Part shown: positions 25,283 to 32,350 of the stretch, one piece after another | How the letters are laid out: each line of letters starts with the position of its first letter | How positions within the stretch are numbered: position 1 is the stretch's first letter | Assembly: GCA_020853615.1 (NCBI GenBank) | Contig: JADYYO010000141.1 | Location: 1-32,350 of the forward strand | Direction of reading: 5' to 3' | From: Thermomicrobiales bacterium | GTDB lineage: Bacteria; Chloroflexota; Chloroflexia; Thermomicrobiales; UBA6265 | DNA: 32,350 nt | Notes under the pieces: generated by a model | Databases searched by the model: none | Seen by the model: only the letters and a program-made list of their open reading frames with translations | Told to the model about the DNA's origin: nothing | Position numbers and translations under genes: made by a program

Positions 25283-26239
25283 TTGCAGGCGGAAGCGGTC
25301 GACTCAACAGCGAGTTGGAGTTTCGTGGATGCGGCGGCCTACAGCCGACGGGTCGAGGAAGGGATGCCGCCGCTCATCGTCACTTGCGCCACCACCGGAG
25401 AGTACCGGAAGCGTGATCATCCCAAGTTGCCAGTGACCGCCGAGGAGCAGGCGGCAGCCGCGCGCGACCTGTATGACGCCGGGGCGCGCATCATTCACAT
25501 TCACGGTCGCGAGGCGGACGACCCCGACAGGAGCTCCAACGATCCGCAGCGGTTTCGCGAGATTAACGAGCTGATCAGAAGCCAGGCTCCCGGCATCCTC
25601 ATCGACAACACGCAGACGATTGCCGAAGTCGAAATCGAACCCCGAGAGATTCTGGGGAGAGTCCACTACTACAAGTCCGCGCCGCTCGAAGCAAAGCCGG
25701 ACCTGATGGCGCTCAACCCGGGCCCCATGACCTTCCGCGGCGGGGCAGAGTGGCCTAGCGGCGTCTTCATCACCACCTTCGACGAGACCGAGCGCACGGC
25801 CAACGCGCTCCGGGACGCGGGCATCAAGCCACAGGTCTTTCTGTACCATCCCGGCCACCTCGACCTCCTGGAGTATCTCATCACGCGCGAGGCCCTCGAT
25901 CCGCCCTATTTCGTGCAGCTCGTGTTCGGCCAGCAAAGCGGCATCAACGCGGGGCCGGAAAGCGTCCTCTACATGCTTAGGAACCTCCCCGCGAACTGCG
26001 TTTTCCAAACGTGCGCCCTGGGCCTGATGGAGATCCAGGTCAATACGCTGGCGCTCCTCCTCGGTGGACACGTCCGCACCGGCATGGAAGACTCCCTCCT
26101 CTTCCAGCGGGATCAGCAGGTTGCCGACAACTGTCAGTTCGTCGAGCGGGTCGTGCGAATGGCCAACGATCTCGGGAGGCGCGTCGCCACCCCCTCAGAG
26201 GTGCGAACGATGCTCGGCCTACCCTCCCCCCATGCATGA
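25283..26239 (+). CDS. Beta-keto acid cleavage enzyme (BKACE/Kce family, DUF849)
   Basis: A 318-residue TIM-barrel Zn enzyme. The family condenses a beta-keto acid with acetyl-CoA and splits it to acetoacetate and a shorter acyl-CoA. The metal ligands are H72 and H74 in HIHGRE (usually HIHVRD) and E269 in the hallmark GGHVRTGMEDSL. The start is TTG 25283, with GGGAGGAG seven bases upstream; the longer frame overlaps the permease gene and matches nothing. Known substrates include 3-keto-5-aminohexanoate and dehydrocarnitine. Here, between a polyamine-type importer and a beta-amino-acid-type aminotransferase, it probably cleaves the beta-keto acid made by that transaminase. Loop residues that set specificity cannot be judged by eye. 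Confidence 0.88.
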   Translation: MQAEAVDSTASWSFVDAAAYSRRVEEGMPPLIVTCATTGEYRKRDHPKLPVTAEEQAAAARDLYDAGARIIHIHGREADDPDRSSNDPQRFREINELIRSQAPGILIDNTQTIAEVEIEPREILGRVHYYKSAPLEAKPDLMALNPGPMTFRGGAEWPSGVFITTFDETERTANALRDAGIKPQVFLYHPGHLDLLEYLITREALDPPYFVQLVFGQQSGINAGPESVLYMLRNLPANCVFQTCALGLMEIQVNTLALLLGGHVRTGMEDSLLFQRDQQVADNCQFVERVVRMANDLGRRVATPSEVRTMLGLPSPHA

Positions 26240-26287
26240 TCGGCACGGCGCACGTCGCCTCTACTCCACCCCTCCGCAGCGACGGTC

Positions 26288-27091
26288 ATGAGCGAACACG
26301 ACCCACTCTTCACGATCGCGGAAGCCGCACGCATGGTCGGTGTTAGCCCGTCCACGTTAAGGCATTGGGAACACCTCGGCCGGATCGCGCCCAGCCGAAC
26401 CGCGAGCGGCCACCGTCGCTTCAGCTTGGCCAACATCACCTCGCTCAGGCAATTCCACGAAGAGGGCCGGACCTCGCGGCGTACCCCTGGGGAAGGAATC
26501 GACGACCCGAAGGGGAGCATGACCTCCAACGGCACGGCGACTCACGATCACGTGCCTGCCTGGGCCCACAGGCTGAAGAAGCTCCGGATGGAGCTCGGCT
26601 ACAGCCTGCGCGAAGCGAGCGCCCGGACGACGCTGTCCGCGTCGTTTATCAGCACTGTCGAGCGTGGGCAGGCCAATCCATCCGTGGCGGCACTGCAAAA
26701 ACTCACCTCCGCCTATGGCACGAGCATCGTCGAACTGATGGATGGGGCGACCCATGCCCCCCGCCCACTGGTGCGGGTGGGGGAGCGAAAGGTCTACGAT
26801 GTGACCGCTGGCGTCACGATGGAGCAGCTCAACTTCGGTTCCCATCAAATGGAGCTCCACCTGTTCAGGGTGGAACCAGGTGCGGGCACGGGGGAGACCT
26901 ACCATCACGAGGGCGAAGAGTTCATCTTCGTCCTGTCCGGCGAACTCGTCGTCTGGCTCGACCACATCGAGCGCTACGCCATGGCGACGGGTGACGTCCT
27001 CTATTTCGAAAGCTGCCGTCCCCACGCTTGGATTAACCCAGGTGAGGAGGAAGCCGTCTTTCTGGGAGTGAACACCCCAGCGACGTTCTGA
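26288..27091 (+). CDS. Transcriptional regulator with MerR, XRE and cupin domains
   Basis: A 267-residue regulator with three recognisable modules. A MerR-type winged HTH is at about 7-47 (FTIAEAARMVGVSPSTLRHW, then SGHRRFS). A linker follows, then an XRE/lambda-repressor HTH at about 92-145 (LRMELGYSLREAS, then FISTVERGQANPSVAAL). A cupin_2 sensor occupies about 180-262 (YHHEGEEFIFVLSGEL, then GDVLYFESCRPHAW). The XRE-cupin part resembles PuuR, which controls putrescine use. Two unlike DNA-binding domains in one chain are unusual and suggest recognition of a bipartite site or dimer contacts. The start at ATG 26288 has only a weak SD. It lies within the catabolic operon and probably controls it in response to the transported compound. 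Confidence 0.88.
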   Translation: MSEHDPLFTIAEAARMVGVSPSTLRHWEHLGRIAPSRTASGHRRFSLANITSLRQFHEEGRTSRRTPGEGIDDPKGSMTSNGTATHDHVPAWAHRLKKLRMELGYSLREASARTTLSASFISTVERGQANPSVAALQKLTSAYGTSIVELMDGATHAPRPLVRVGERKVYDVTAGVTMEQLNFGSHQMELHLFRVEPGAGTGETYHHEGEEFIFVLSGELVVWLDHIERYAMATGDVLYFESCRPHAWINPGEEEAVFLGVNTPATF

Positions 27092-27128
27092 TCGATGCGG
27101 ACCCGTTGTGCGCGGAAAAGGACTCGGA

Positions 27129-28514
27129 GTGAACGGCAACAGCAGACCGGTTGATGTTGTTCTTCGTCATGGCCACATCGTCTCCTTGGATCGAGAGCGG
27201 CGCATTTTCGTCGACGGGGCCATTGCCATCGACGCAGGACTCATCGTCGACATCGGCCACGACCGCGACATCGCCTCCAGTTTTCGGGGAACCGACGAGC
27301 GAGACCTCTCCGGGGCGATCGTGCATCCGGGGTTTGTCGATGCCCACGCCCACACCGGCCTCGACCTGATCCGCGGGCTGACCCCCGATGGCACGCGCGA
27401 CTGGACCGGCGTCGAAGACCCGTTCTTCGCCTCACTTTCGCCCGACCGCGAGCGGCTGGCCACCCTTCTCGCCTGCATGGAAATGGTCGCGAACGGCGTC
27501 ACGACGTACGCGGATACCGGGAGTTCGCTCAATCTTGCCGCGACGGTGGACGCCATCGAGACCGTCGGCCTGCGCGGCATCCCGGGGCAGTTCATCGCCG
27601 ACTTACCGCTGGAGGTCGAGGGGCTCCACCGGCCGACCGTCGAATGCCTGCAGCGATTGCGGGACCAGATTACCCGCTACCCGCTGTCGGAGCGAGCGCG
27701 CGTCCATTGCGCGGTGAGCATTGCCGGCATGGGTACCTGCTCTGACGACCTGCTGATCGCTAGCAAGGCGATGGCCGACGAAACCGGACTGCCGTTGATC
27801 ATGCACCAGTCGTGGGGGAACGACGAGGTCGAGGCGAGTTTGGCGCAAATCGGCAGGCGTCCGATCGAGCACTTGTCAGATCTCGGCCTTCTCGACCAGA
27901 ACGTCACGCTCGTGCACATGATCCACGTCAATCTGGACGAGATAGCGCTCGTCGCTCAAGCGGGTGCCAACGTGGTCCATTGCCCGGGGGCGTCGATTCG
28001 CCGCGCGATGGGTGCCATGCGCAGCGGCAAATTCCCCGACATGCTTCAGGCCGGGATCGTGGTCGCTTTGGGCTCCGACGGCCACAGCGGCAAGCACGAC
28101 CTAGCGCGGCAGGCATTCCTCGCCGCCACCCTTCATCGTGAGGTGCGCGACGCGATCCCGACGATCTCCGCTGAGACTGCCCTGGAGATGGCCACCGTTT
28201 CCGGCGCGCAAGCCGTGGGGATGGAGCGACAAGTCGGCTCGCTCGAACCAGGCAAGTACGCCGACGTGGTGATCCATCGCCAGGACCGCCCCGAGACCCG
28301 GCCGCGATTCCGCAACCCGGTCCAGAACCTCGTGTACCACGCCCTCGGGCAGACAGTCGACTCGGTCCTCGTCGGGGGAGAGTTCATTTTCGAGAACGGC
28401 AGATTCACGCGGTTTAACCAGGAGGAGGTCTATCGTCAACTCGACGCCGTCGCTCTCACTCTGGAGGACGAGATTGCGCCGGTCTGGCGCAAGTGCGCGT
28501 GGCCGGTGCTGTAG
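27129..28514 (+). CDS. Metal-dependent amidohydrolase, cytosine deaminase/TRZ-ATZ superfamily
   Basis: A 461-residue amidohydrolase of the subtype that deaminates or hydrolyses ring nitrogens, guanidines or halogenated triazines. Metal and active-site positions are H73-x-H75 (GFVDAHAHTG), H226 (LIMHQSWG), H263 and H266 (LVHMIHVN) and D317 (ALGSDGHSG). The C-terminal LEPGKYADVVI segment is the usual small beta domain. GTG 27129 has AAAGGA about six bases upstream; GTG 27108 is in frame but poorly placed. In this block it could remove ammonia or an amine from the imported compound or a breakdown product. Family membership is firm; the substrate is not. Confidence 0.85.
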   Translation: MNGNSRPVDVVLRHGHIVSLDRERRIFVDGAIAIDAGLIVDIGHDRDIASSFRGTDERDLSGAIVHPGFVDAHAHTGLDLIRGLTPDGTRDWTGVEDPFFASLSPDRERLATLLACMEMVANGVTTYADTGSSLNLAATVDAIETVGLRGIPGQFIADLPLEVEGLHRPTVECLQRLRDQITRYPLSERARVHCAVSIAGMGTCSDDLLIASKAMADETGLPLIMHQSWGNDEVEASLAQIGRRPIEHLSDLGLLDQNVTLVHMIHVNLDEIALVAQAGANVVHCPGASIRRAMGAMRSGKFPDMLQAGIVVALGSDGHSGKHDLARQAFLAATLHREVRDAIPTISAETALEMATVSGAQAVGMERQVGSLEPGKYADVVIHRQDRPETRPRFRNPVQNLVYHALGQTVDSVLVGGEFIFENGRFTRFNQEEVYRQLDAVALTLEDEIAPVWRKCAWPVL

Positions 28515-28598
28515 CTCGCGTGTCTCGAGTATTTCCGGATCGTCGCATACGACGCACTGCAAGGTCGAATAAGACCAGGCGGGACTGAGGAGGAACAC

Positions 28599-29942
28599 AT
28601 GGCGGTCGAAGCTACGCCCATCTCCCTGGAGACCCTCATCGACGAATATGCGGAGCGCAATCCTCGCTCGCGGGCCCTATTTGAGCGGGCACAGGCGGTG
28701 CTGCCGGGCGGCAACGTCCGCACCGGCGTCTACATGGCTCCCTTCCCCTTCTACGCGGCTTCCGGAGCAGGCAAGTACCTGACCGACGTCGACGGGCACC
28801 GACTACTTGACTTCGTCAACAACAACACAGTGCTGATCCTGGGGCACGCCCACCCCTCGGTCGTAGCGGCGGTGAACTCGACAGTCGCACAAGGCACCGG
28901 ATTCTCGCGACCGACGGAGCTCGAAATCGAACTGGCTGAGGAGCTGCAGCGGCGCGTCCCGTCGTTGGAACGGATCCGCTTCTGCAACTCGGGGACCGAG
29001 GCTGTACTCAACGTCATTCGCGCGGCGCGCGGGTTCACGGGCCGCCCGAAGATCGCCAAATTCGAGGGGGCATATCACGGCACAGCCGAGCACGCCATGG
29101 TCAGCCACGTGCCGCCGATCGGCCCCGAGCTAGGCCCGATCGACCATCCCACCCCCGTCCACTCGTCGGCTGGGCTCGGGGCGGCCGCCGACGAAGTCAT
29201 CGTCCTGCCATTCAACGACATCGGGGCGTGCGAGCGCATCATTTCCGAGCACGCGAGCGAGCTGGCCGCCGTGATCGTCGATCCGCTGATGACCGGCGTA
29301 GGAATGGCGCTGCCTGTCGACAACTTCCTGGGCAACTTGCGCGAGCTGACGTCGCGTCACGACGTCCTGCTCGTCTTCGATGAGATCATCAGCTACCGGG
29401 TTGCGCGGGGCGGTGCGCAGGAGCTGTACGATGTGCGACCTGATCTGACGGCTCTCGCCAAGATCGTCGCGGGCGGCATGCCCGGTGGAGCATTCGGGGG
29501 CCGCGAGGACATCATGGCCCTCTACGACCCGCGGCCCGGAGCACGGATTCCGCAGGCGGGCACGTTCAACGGCAACCCAGTAACGATGGCTGCCGGGCTG
29601 GCAACCTTGCGCGAGTTGACCCCCGAGGCGTACGCGCGACTCGAACGACTCGGTTCGCGGGCGGCGGCGGGACTGGCTGCGGTCTTCGCCGAGGCCGGGA
29701 TCCCCGCGTCCGCCGCCGCCGTCGGCTCCCTGTTCCGCATCCACATCCTCCCCGAGTACCCGCGCAACTATCGCGAGGCGGCCAACGACAACAAGGCGCT
29801 CCAGCAGTGGCTCTTCTTCTGGCTGCTCCGACACGACATCCTCTGGGCCACCGGGGGCAACGTCTCGACTGTCATCGACGACGGGGATGTCGACCGGCTC
29901 ATCGCGACCGTTCGCGCGGGGTTGCGGGCGTATGCTGGCTGA
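28599..29942 (+). CDS. PLP-dependent class III aminotransferase, GSA-aminomutase/beta-amino-acid type
   Basis: A 447-residue fold-type I PLP enzyme. The PLP lysine is K288 (LTALAKIVAGGMPGG), the cofactor aspartate D261 is in VFDEII, and FCNSGTEA (128-135) binds the phosphate. The N-terminal GGNVRTGVY with R41, and the overall layout, recall beta-phenylalanine and other beta-amino-acid aminotransferases as well as HemL. A catabolic transaminase is preferred over heme synthesis because no heme genes are near. Its product from a beta-amino acid would be a beta-keto acid, the substrate class of the BKACE upstream. The start at ATG 28599 has AGGAGG with a suitable spacer. Acylated or alpha-amino donors cannot be excluded. 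Confidence 0.85.
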   Translation: MAVEATPISLETLIDEYAERNPRSRALFERAQAVLPGGNVRTGVYMAPFPFYAASGAGKYLTDVDGHRLLDFVNNNTVLILGHAHPSVVAAVNSTVAQGTGFSRPTELEIELAEELQRRVPSLERIRFCNSGTEAVLNVIRAARGFTGRPKIAKFEGAYHGTAEHAMVSHVPPIGPELGPIDHPTPVHSSAGLGAAADEVIVLPFNDIGACERIISEHASELAAVIVDPLMTGVGMALPVDNFLGNLRELTSRHDVLLVFDEIISYRVARGGAQELYDVRPDLTALAKIVAGGMPGGAFGGREDIMALYDPRPGARIPQAGTFNGNPVTMAAGLATLRELTPEAYARLERLGSRAAAGLAAVFAEAGIPASAAAVGSLFRIHILPEYPRNYREAANDNKALQQWLFFWLLRHDILWATGGNVSTVIDDGDVDRLIATVRAGLRAYAG

Positions 29943-30064
29943 GCGGCTTGGCGATTCATGACCGTCGGCGGGCAATCGAAGTGAGGGATTGAGAAGGAAC
30001 CGGCGATCGACGATCGCGGAACCTCTTCATCCACGCCCGGGCGGTCAGGTCTGGAGGGAACGAG

Positions 30065-31330
30065 GTGCAAGCGCAATCCAGCAGCGTGGCCATCGCCGAA
30101 GCCGAGGTGGACAGGCTTTTCGACGACTACGTCGAACTCCTGTGGGAACTGGTGCGGGTGCCCTCGACGCTGGGGACGGTCCGGGCGGCGCAGGAGATGG
30201 TCTATCGCCAACTACTCCAGATCGGCTTCGATGCCCACATCTCGGACATCGAGCCCGACCGAATCAGCGGACATCCCGCCTATGCCCCGGTGAGCTGGGG
30301 CAGCGCCGGCCAGCCGAATGTCTGGGGGCTCCTTCCGGCCACAAGCCGCGGGGGAAGGTCACTGGTCTTGAATGGCCACATTGATGTCGTGCCGCCGGGA
30401 CCCGCGGATCGTTGGAGCTACGATCCATGGGGAGGCGTCGTGCGAGACGGGCGCATGTATGGTCGCGGGGCGCTCGACATGAAAGGAGGATTGGTTGCCG
30501 GTCTGCTCGCTGCGCAGGCGGTCCAGCGCGCCGGAATCGAGAGAAGCGGCCCACTGATCTTCGAGAGCGTAATCGAGGAAGAATCCACCGGCAACGGCAT
30601 GCTCGCTCAGCGGCTGCAGACTGGGCAGGTCGACGGGGCCGTCATCCTCGAGCCGACCGGGGGAACGACGTGGGTCGCGACCCCCGGCGTGGTCTGGTTC
30701 GATGTCGTGGTTCGCGGCAAACCTGCCTACGTCGGCCGAGGCGCGGAGTTCGTCAATGCCATCGAGGTTGCCGCAGAGCTGATTCGCGTCATGAAGCCGG
30801 CGATGGTTGCAGAATTGAACGCCTCCTTCAGACATCCTGCCTTTGCACAGTGGGAGCAACCGCTCACGTTGAACGTCGGCATGATCGAAGGCGGCACGTG
30901 GCCCTCGATGGTTCCGCTTGCCTGCAAGTTCTCCTGCCGCATGTCCTATCCGATCGCCTGGTCGTTCACCGAGGCGCGCGCCTTCGTGGAACGGCACGTC
31001 GCGATGGCGGCCAGCGATAGCTGGCTCGCCGAGCATCCACCACACGTCCAGTTCTCGGGGTTCAGAGCGGCGGGATGGGAGTATCAAGCCGACCGCTTCC
31101 TCCTCGACCTTGTCGCCGAGGCCCACCTGAGGGAGTCCGGAGCGAAGTTGAACACCGGAGGGTTTCCCGGTACCGCCGATGCTCGCTATTTCTCGCCCGC
31201 CGAGCCGGTCGTCTACTACGGGCCCTCCGGTGGCGACATCCACGGCCCAGACGAGCATGTTGAGCTCGACAGCATCCGCCGCGTTGCCCGCGTGCTAGTG
31301 CGAGTCATCGCAGAATGGTGTGGTGTATGA
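30065..31330 (+). CDS. M20-family metallopeptidase or amidohydrolase (ArgE/DapE-like)
   Basis: A 421-residue dizinc hydrolase of the ArgE/DapE/CPG2 group, which deacylates N-acyl amino acids or cleaves dipeptides. Visible residues are H105 and catalytic D107 (NGHIDVVPPG), D138 (GALDMKGG), E171/E172 (VIEEES), E196 (ILEPTG) and H393 (DIHGPDEH). The lid domain (about 210-320) lacks the usual SAH motif and reads KPAYVGRG. GTG 30065 follows GGAGGGAACGAG. It is encoded right after the aminotransferase, so it probably frees the amino acid that is then transaminated. Its stop overlaps the SDR start by four bases (ATGA), indicating coupling. Confidence 0.87.
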   Translation: MQAQSSSVAIAEAEVDRLFDDYVELLWELVRVPSTLGTVRAAQEMVYRQLLQIGFDAHISDIEPDRISGHPAYAPVSWGSAGQPNVWGLLPATSRGGRSLVLNGHIDVVPPGPADRWSYDPWGGVVRDGRMYGRGALDMKGGLVAGLLAAQAVQRAGIERSGPLIFESVIEEESTGNGMLAQRLQTGQVDGAVILEPTGGTTWVATPGVVWFDVVVRGKPAYVGRGAEFVNAIEVAAELIRVMKPAMVAELNASFRHPAFAQWEQPLTLNVGMIEGGTWPSMVPLACKFSCRMSYPIAWSFTEARAFVERHVAMAASDSWLAEHPPHVQFSGFRAAGWEYQADRFLLDLVAEAHLRESGAKLNTGGFPGTADARYFSPAEPVVYYGPSGGDIHGPDEHVELDSIRRVARVLVRVIAEWCGV

Positions 31331-32083
31331 CGGACGGCGAGTTAACCGGACAGGTTGCCCTCGTGACGGGAGGCAGTCGTGGAATCGGCGCAGCAATCGC
31401 CGATTCGCTTGCTGCTGCGGGGGCCGATATCGCGATCTCTGCGCGGACCACGGAGAGTCTCACGACGACCCGTCGGCAGATCGAGTCTTTGGGCCGTGCA
31501 TGCCTCCCCCTTTCGTTCGACGTCACCAGCAATCAACAGATCTCACACGCCGTCGCCGAGATCGAGCGCGAGCTCGGGCCGATCGACATCCTGATCAACA
31601 ACGCCGGCGTCAACATCCCCCGCACCGCCATCGGTGTCTCCGAAGACGAGTGGTCGACGGTGCTCGATACCAATCTGAAGGGGCCTTTTTTGCGCCCAGG
31701 CCGTCGGGAGGCCGATGATCGCGCGAAGGCGCGGCCGAATTGTCAATGTCGCCTCGGCCGCCGGGTTGATTCCAGCACTCGAGCGGGCCGCCTACTGCTC
31801 GAGCAAGGCCGGGCTGATCATGCTCACGCGCGTGCTGGCGCTGGAGTGGGCGGAGTTCGGCATAACCGTGAACGCCGTTGCCCCGACGTTCGTCGAGACG
31901 GAGCTCGCGGCGCAAACGCTGAGCCGCCCCGGGATGCGCGAGTACTGGGAGTCGCGCATCCCGATCGGTCGCCTGGCGACAACCGCCGATGTTGCGGCCG
32001 CCGTCCGCTACCTGGTGTCCGCCGAGGCGAGCTTCGTCACCGGTACCGTCCTTCCCGTCGATGGCGGTCTTACGATGCGCTAG
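31327..32083 (+). pseudogene. Short-chain dehydrogenase/reductase, frameshifted in a T tract
   Basis: The first frame encodes a normal SDR N-terminus from ATG 31327: cofactor motif TGGSRGIG (residues 14-21), NNAG, and TVLDTNLKGPF. It then leaves the family pattern at T6 (31686-31691). The next frame resumes exactly with CAQAVGRPMIARRRGRIVNV, continues through ASAAG and YCSSK (the catalytic Ser, Tyr and Lys region), and ends with PVDGGLTMR at 32083. Compared with normal SDR spacing, eight Ts would restore both frame and length, so a T8-to-T6 loss fits best. The original product would be about 252 residues and would oxidise or reduce a hydroxyl or carbonyl on the pathway compound. Sequence error in the homopolymer is possible. 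Confidence 0.85.
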
Positions 32084-32291
32084 TGCGCGGAGACGATCGC
32101 CAGCTCGCCGCAGCCGCGTCTTCCACAAGAGCGGACGCCGCGTCGCGGGCAGCAAGGCTCCACGGGTGTAGCCAACTCTGCAGCCAAGCCGATGGACGGC
32201 CCTGGACAACAATGAGAGCAATAGACGCATTTCCGCATGAAAGCGGACAGGAACGACTCCGGTGACTTCGATGGACACGGTTCCGTCGGAT
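32084..32291. other. Gene-free spacer before the tRNA fragment
   Basis: No convincing gene, terminator or promoter was seen between the SDR stop and the tRNA-Cys fragment. No D arm or 5' acceptor strand of a tRNA is present. Confidence 0.5.
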
Positions 32292-32332
32292 TTGCAAACA
32301 GCCGGTTAGGAGTTCGAGCCTCCTCGTCGGCT
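32292..32332 (+). other. 3' half of tRNA-Cys(GCA), candidate attachment-site remnant
   Basis: The stretch reads as positions 32-73 of a tRNA. It has anticodon loop TTGCAAA with GCA (32292-32298), the 3' anticodon strand CAGCC, a 4-base variable loop GGTT and a T arm AGGAG-TTCGAGC-CTCCT (32308-32324) with a perfect 5-bp stem. The 3' acceptor strand CGTCGGC (32325-32331) and discriminator T (32332) follow; U73 is a tRNA-Cys identity feature. The bases before the loop (CGGAT) do not pair with CAGCC, and no GCCGACG 5' acceptor strand or D arm lies upstream, so it is not a complete gene. Such half copies starting in the anticodon loop are typical of attL/attR sites. Confidence 0.6.
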
Positions 32333-32350
32333 CCCGGAAAATTGGCGGAG

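Noticed and set aside
28599-29942. HemL (heme biosynthesis) assignment for the aminotransferase
   Set aside because: No tetrapyrrole gene is nearby, and the context is purely catabolic with BKACE and hydrolases. The family layout also fits beta-amino-acid transaminases.
32260-32332. A complete tRNA-Cys gene ending at 32332
   Set aside because: The upstream bases give mismatches in the acceptor stem, no D arm, and an anticodon 5' strand (CGGAT) that does not pair with CAGCC. Only the 3' half is supported.
1-32350. CRISPR arrays, transposases, toxin-antitoxin or phage genes
   Set aside because: No regularly spaced repeats, and no recognisable recombinase, transposase, nuclease or phage structural protein were seen on either strand.

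Overview
The window is high-GC bacterial chromosomal DNA with many GTG and TTG starts behind good Shine-Dalgarno (SD) sites. Its exported solute-binding proteins carry twin-arginine leaders without a lipobox cysteine. The leader of one (an AQDATSTGG-type segment after the AxA site) and the density of peptide and polyamine ABC genes resemble Thermomicrobiales/Sphaerobacter-type Chloroflexota. That placement is inference. No ribosomal RNA, CRISPR array, transposase or phage gene was seen. The content is catabolic and accessory: three ABC importers, each embedded in amidase, deacylase or peptidase genes.

Region A (plus, 943-8560): an M28/PA-fold peptidase-like protein with an altered metal site, a PqqD-like domain in the next frame (probably its frameshifted tail), a Tat-exported family-5 binding protein, DppB- and DppC-like permeases and an N-acyl-D-amino-acid deacylase. 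A 17-bp hairpin follows the deacylase. The 942 bases before the block hold no convincing gene, but include a LacI-type symmetric operator and a TTGACA promoter.

Region B (minus, 18935 down to 8998): a solitary FMN split-barrel protein, a phosphotriesterase-family hydrolase, then an eight-gene block running isochorismatase-type amidase, family-5 binding protein, GntR/FCD regulator, RidA, 3-hydroxyisobutyrate-dehydrogenase-type reductase, ThDP enzyme, DppB and DppC. A near-consensus promoter and a perfect 14-bp palindrome just downstream of it precede the amidase gene. Amidase, RidA and semialdehyde reductase together recall the logic of the Rut pyrimidine pathway. Neither Dpp-type importer has an ATPase gene here.

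Region C (plus, 19354-32083): a PotD-like binding protein, an AruI-like ThDP decarboxylase, a PotA-like ATPase, a permease that fuses PotB and PotC halves, a beta-keto acid cleavage enzyme (BKACE), a regulator joining MerR, XRE and cupin domains (PuuR-like C-terminal part), a metal-dependent amidohydrolase, a class III aminotransferase of the GSA-aminomutase/beta-amino-acid type, an M20 hydrolase and a frameshifted SDR. The most attractive reading is import and hydrolysis of an amide-bound cationic or beta-amino compound, transamination to a beta-keto acid, and cleavage by BKACE.

The window ends with the 3' half of a tRNA-Cys (anticodon loop, T arm, acceptor strand and U73) without its 5' half. 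That is the form expected of an attachment-site copy left by tRNA-targeted integration, so the catabolic block may border or lie in a genomic island. Two probable frameshifts, in the M28/PqqD pair and in the SDR, suggest gene decay or sequence error.
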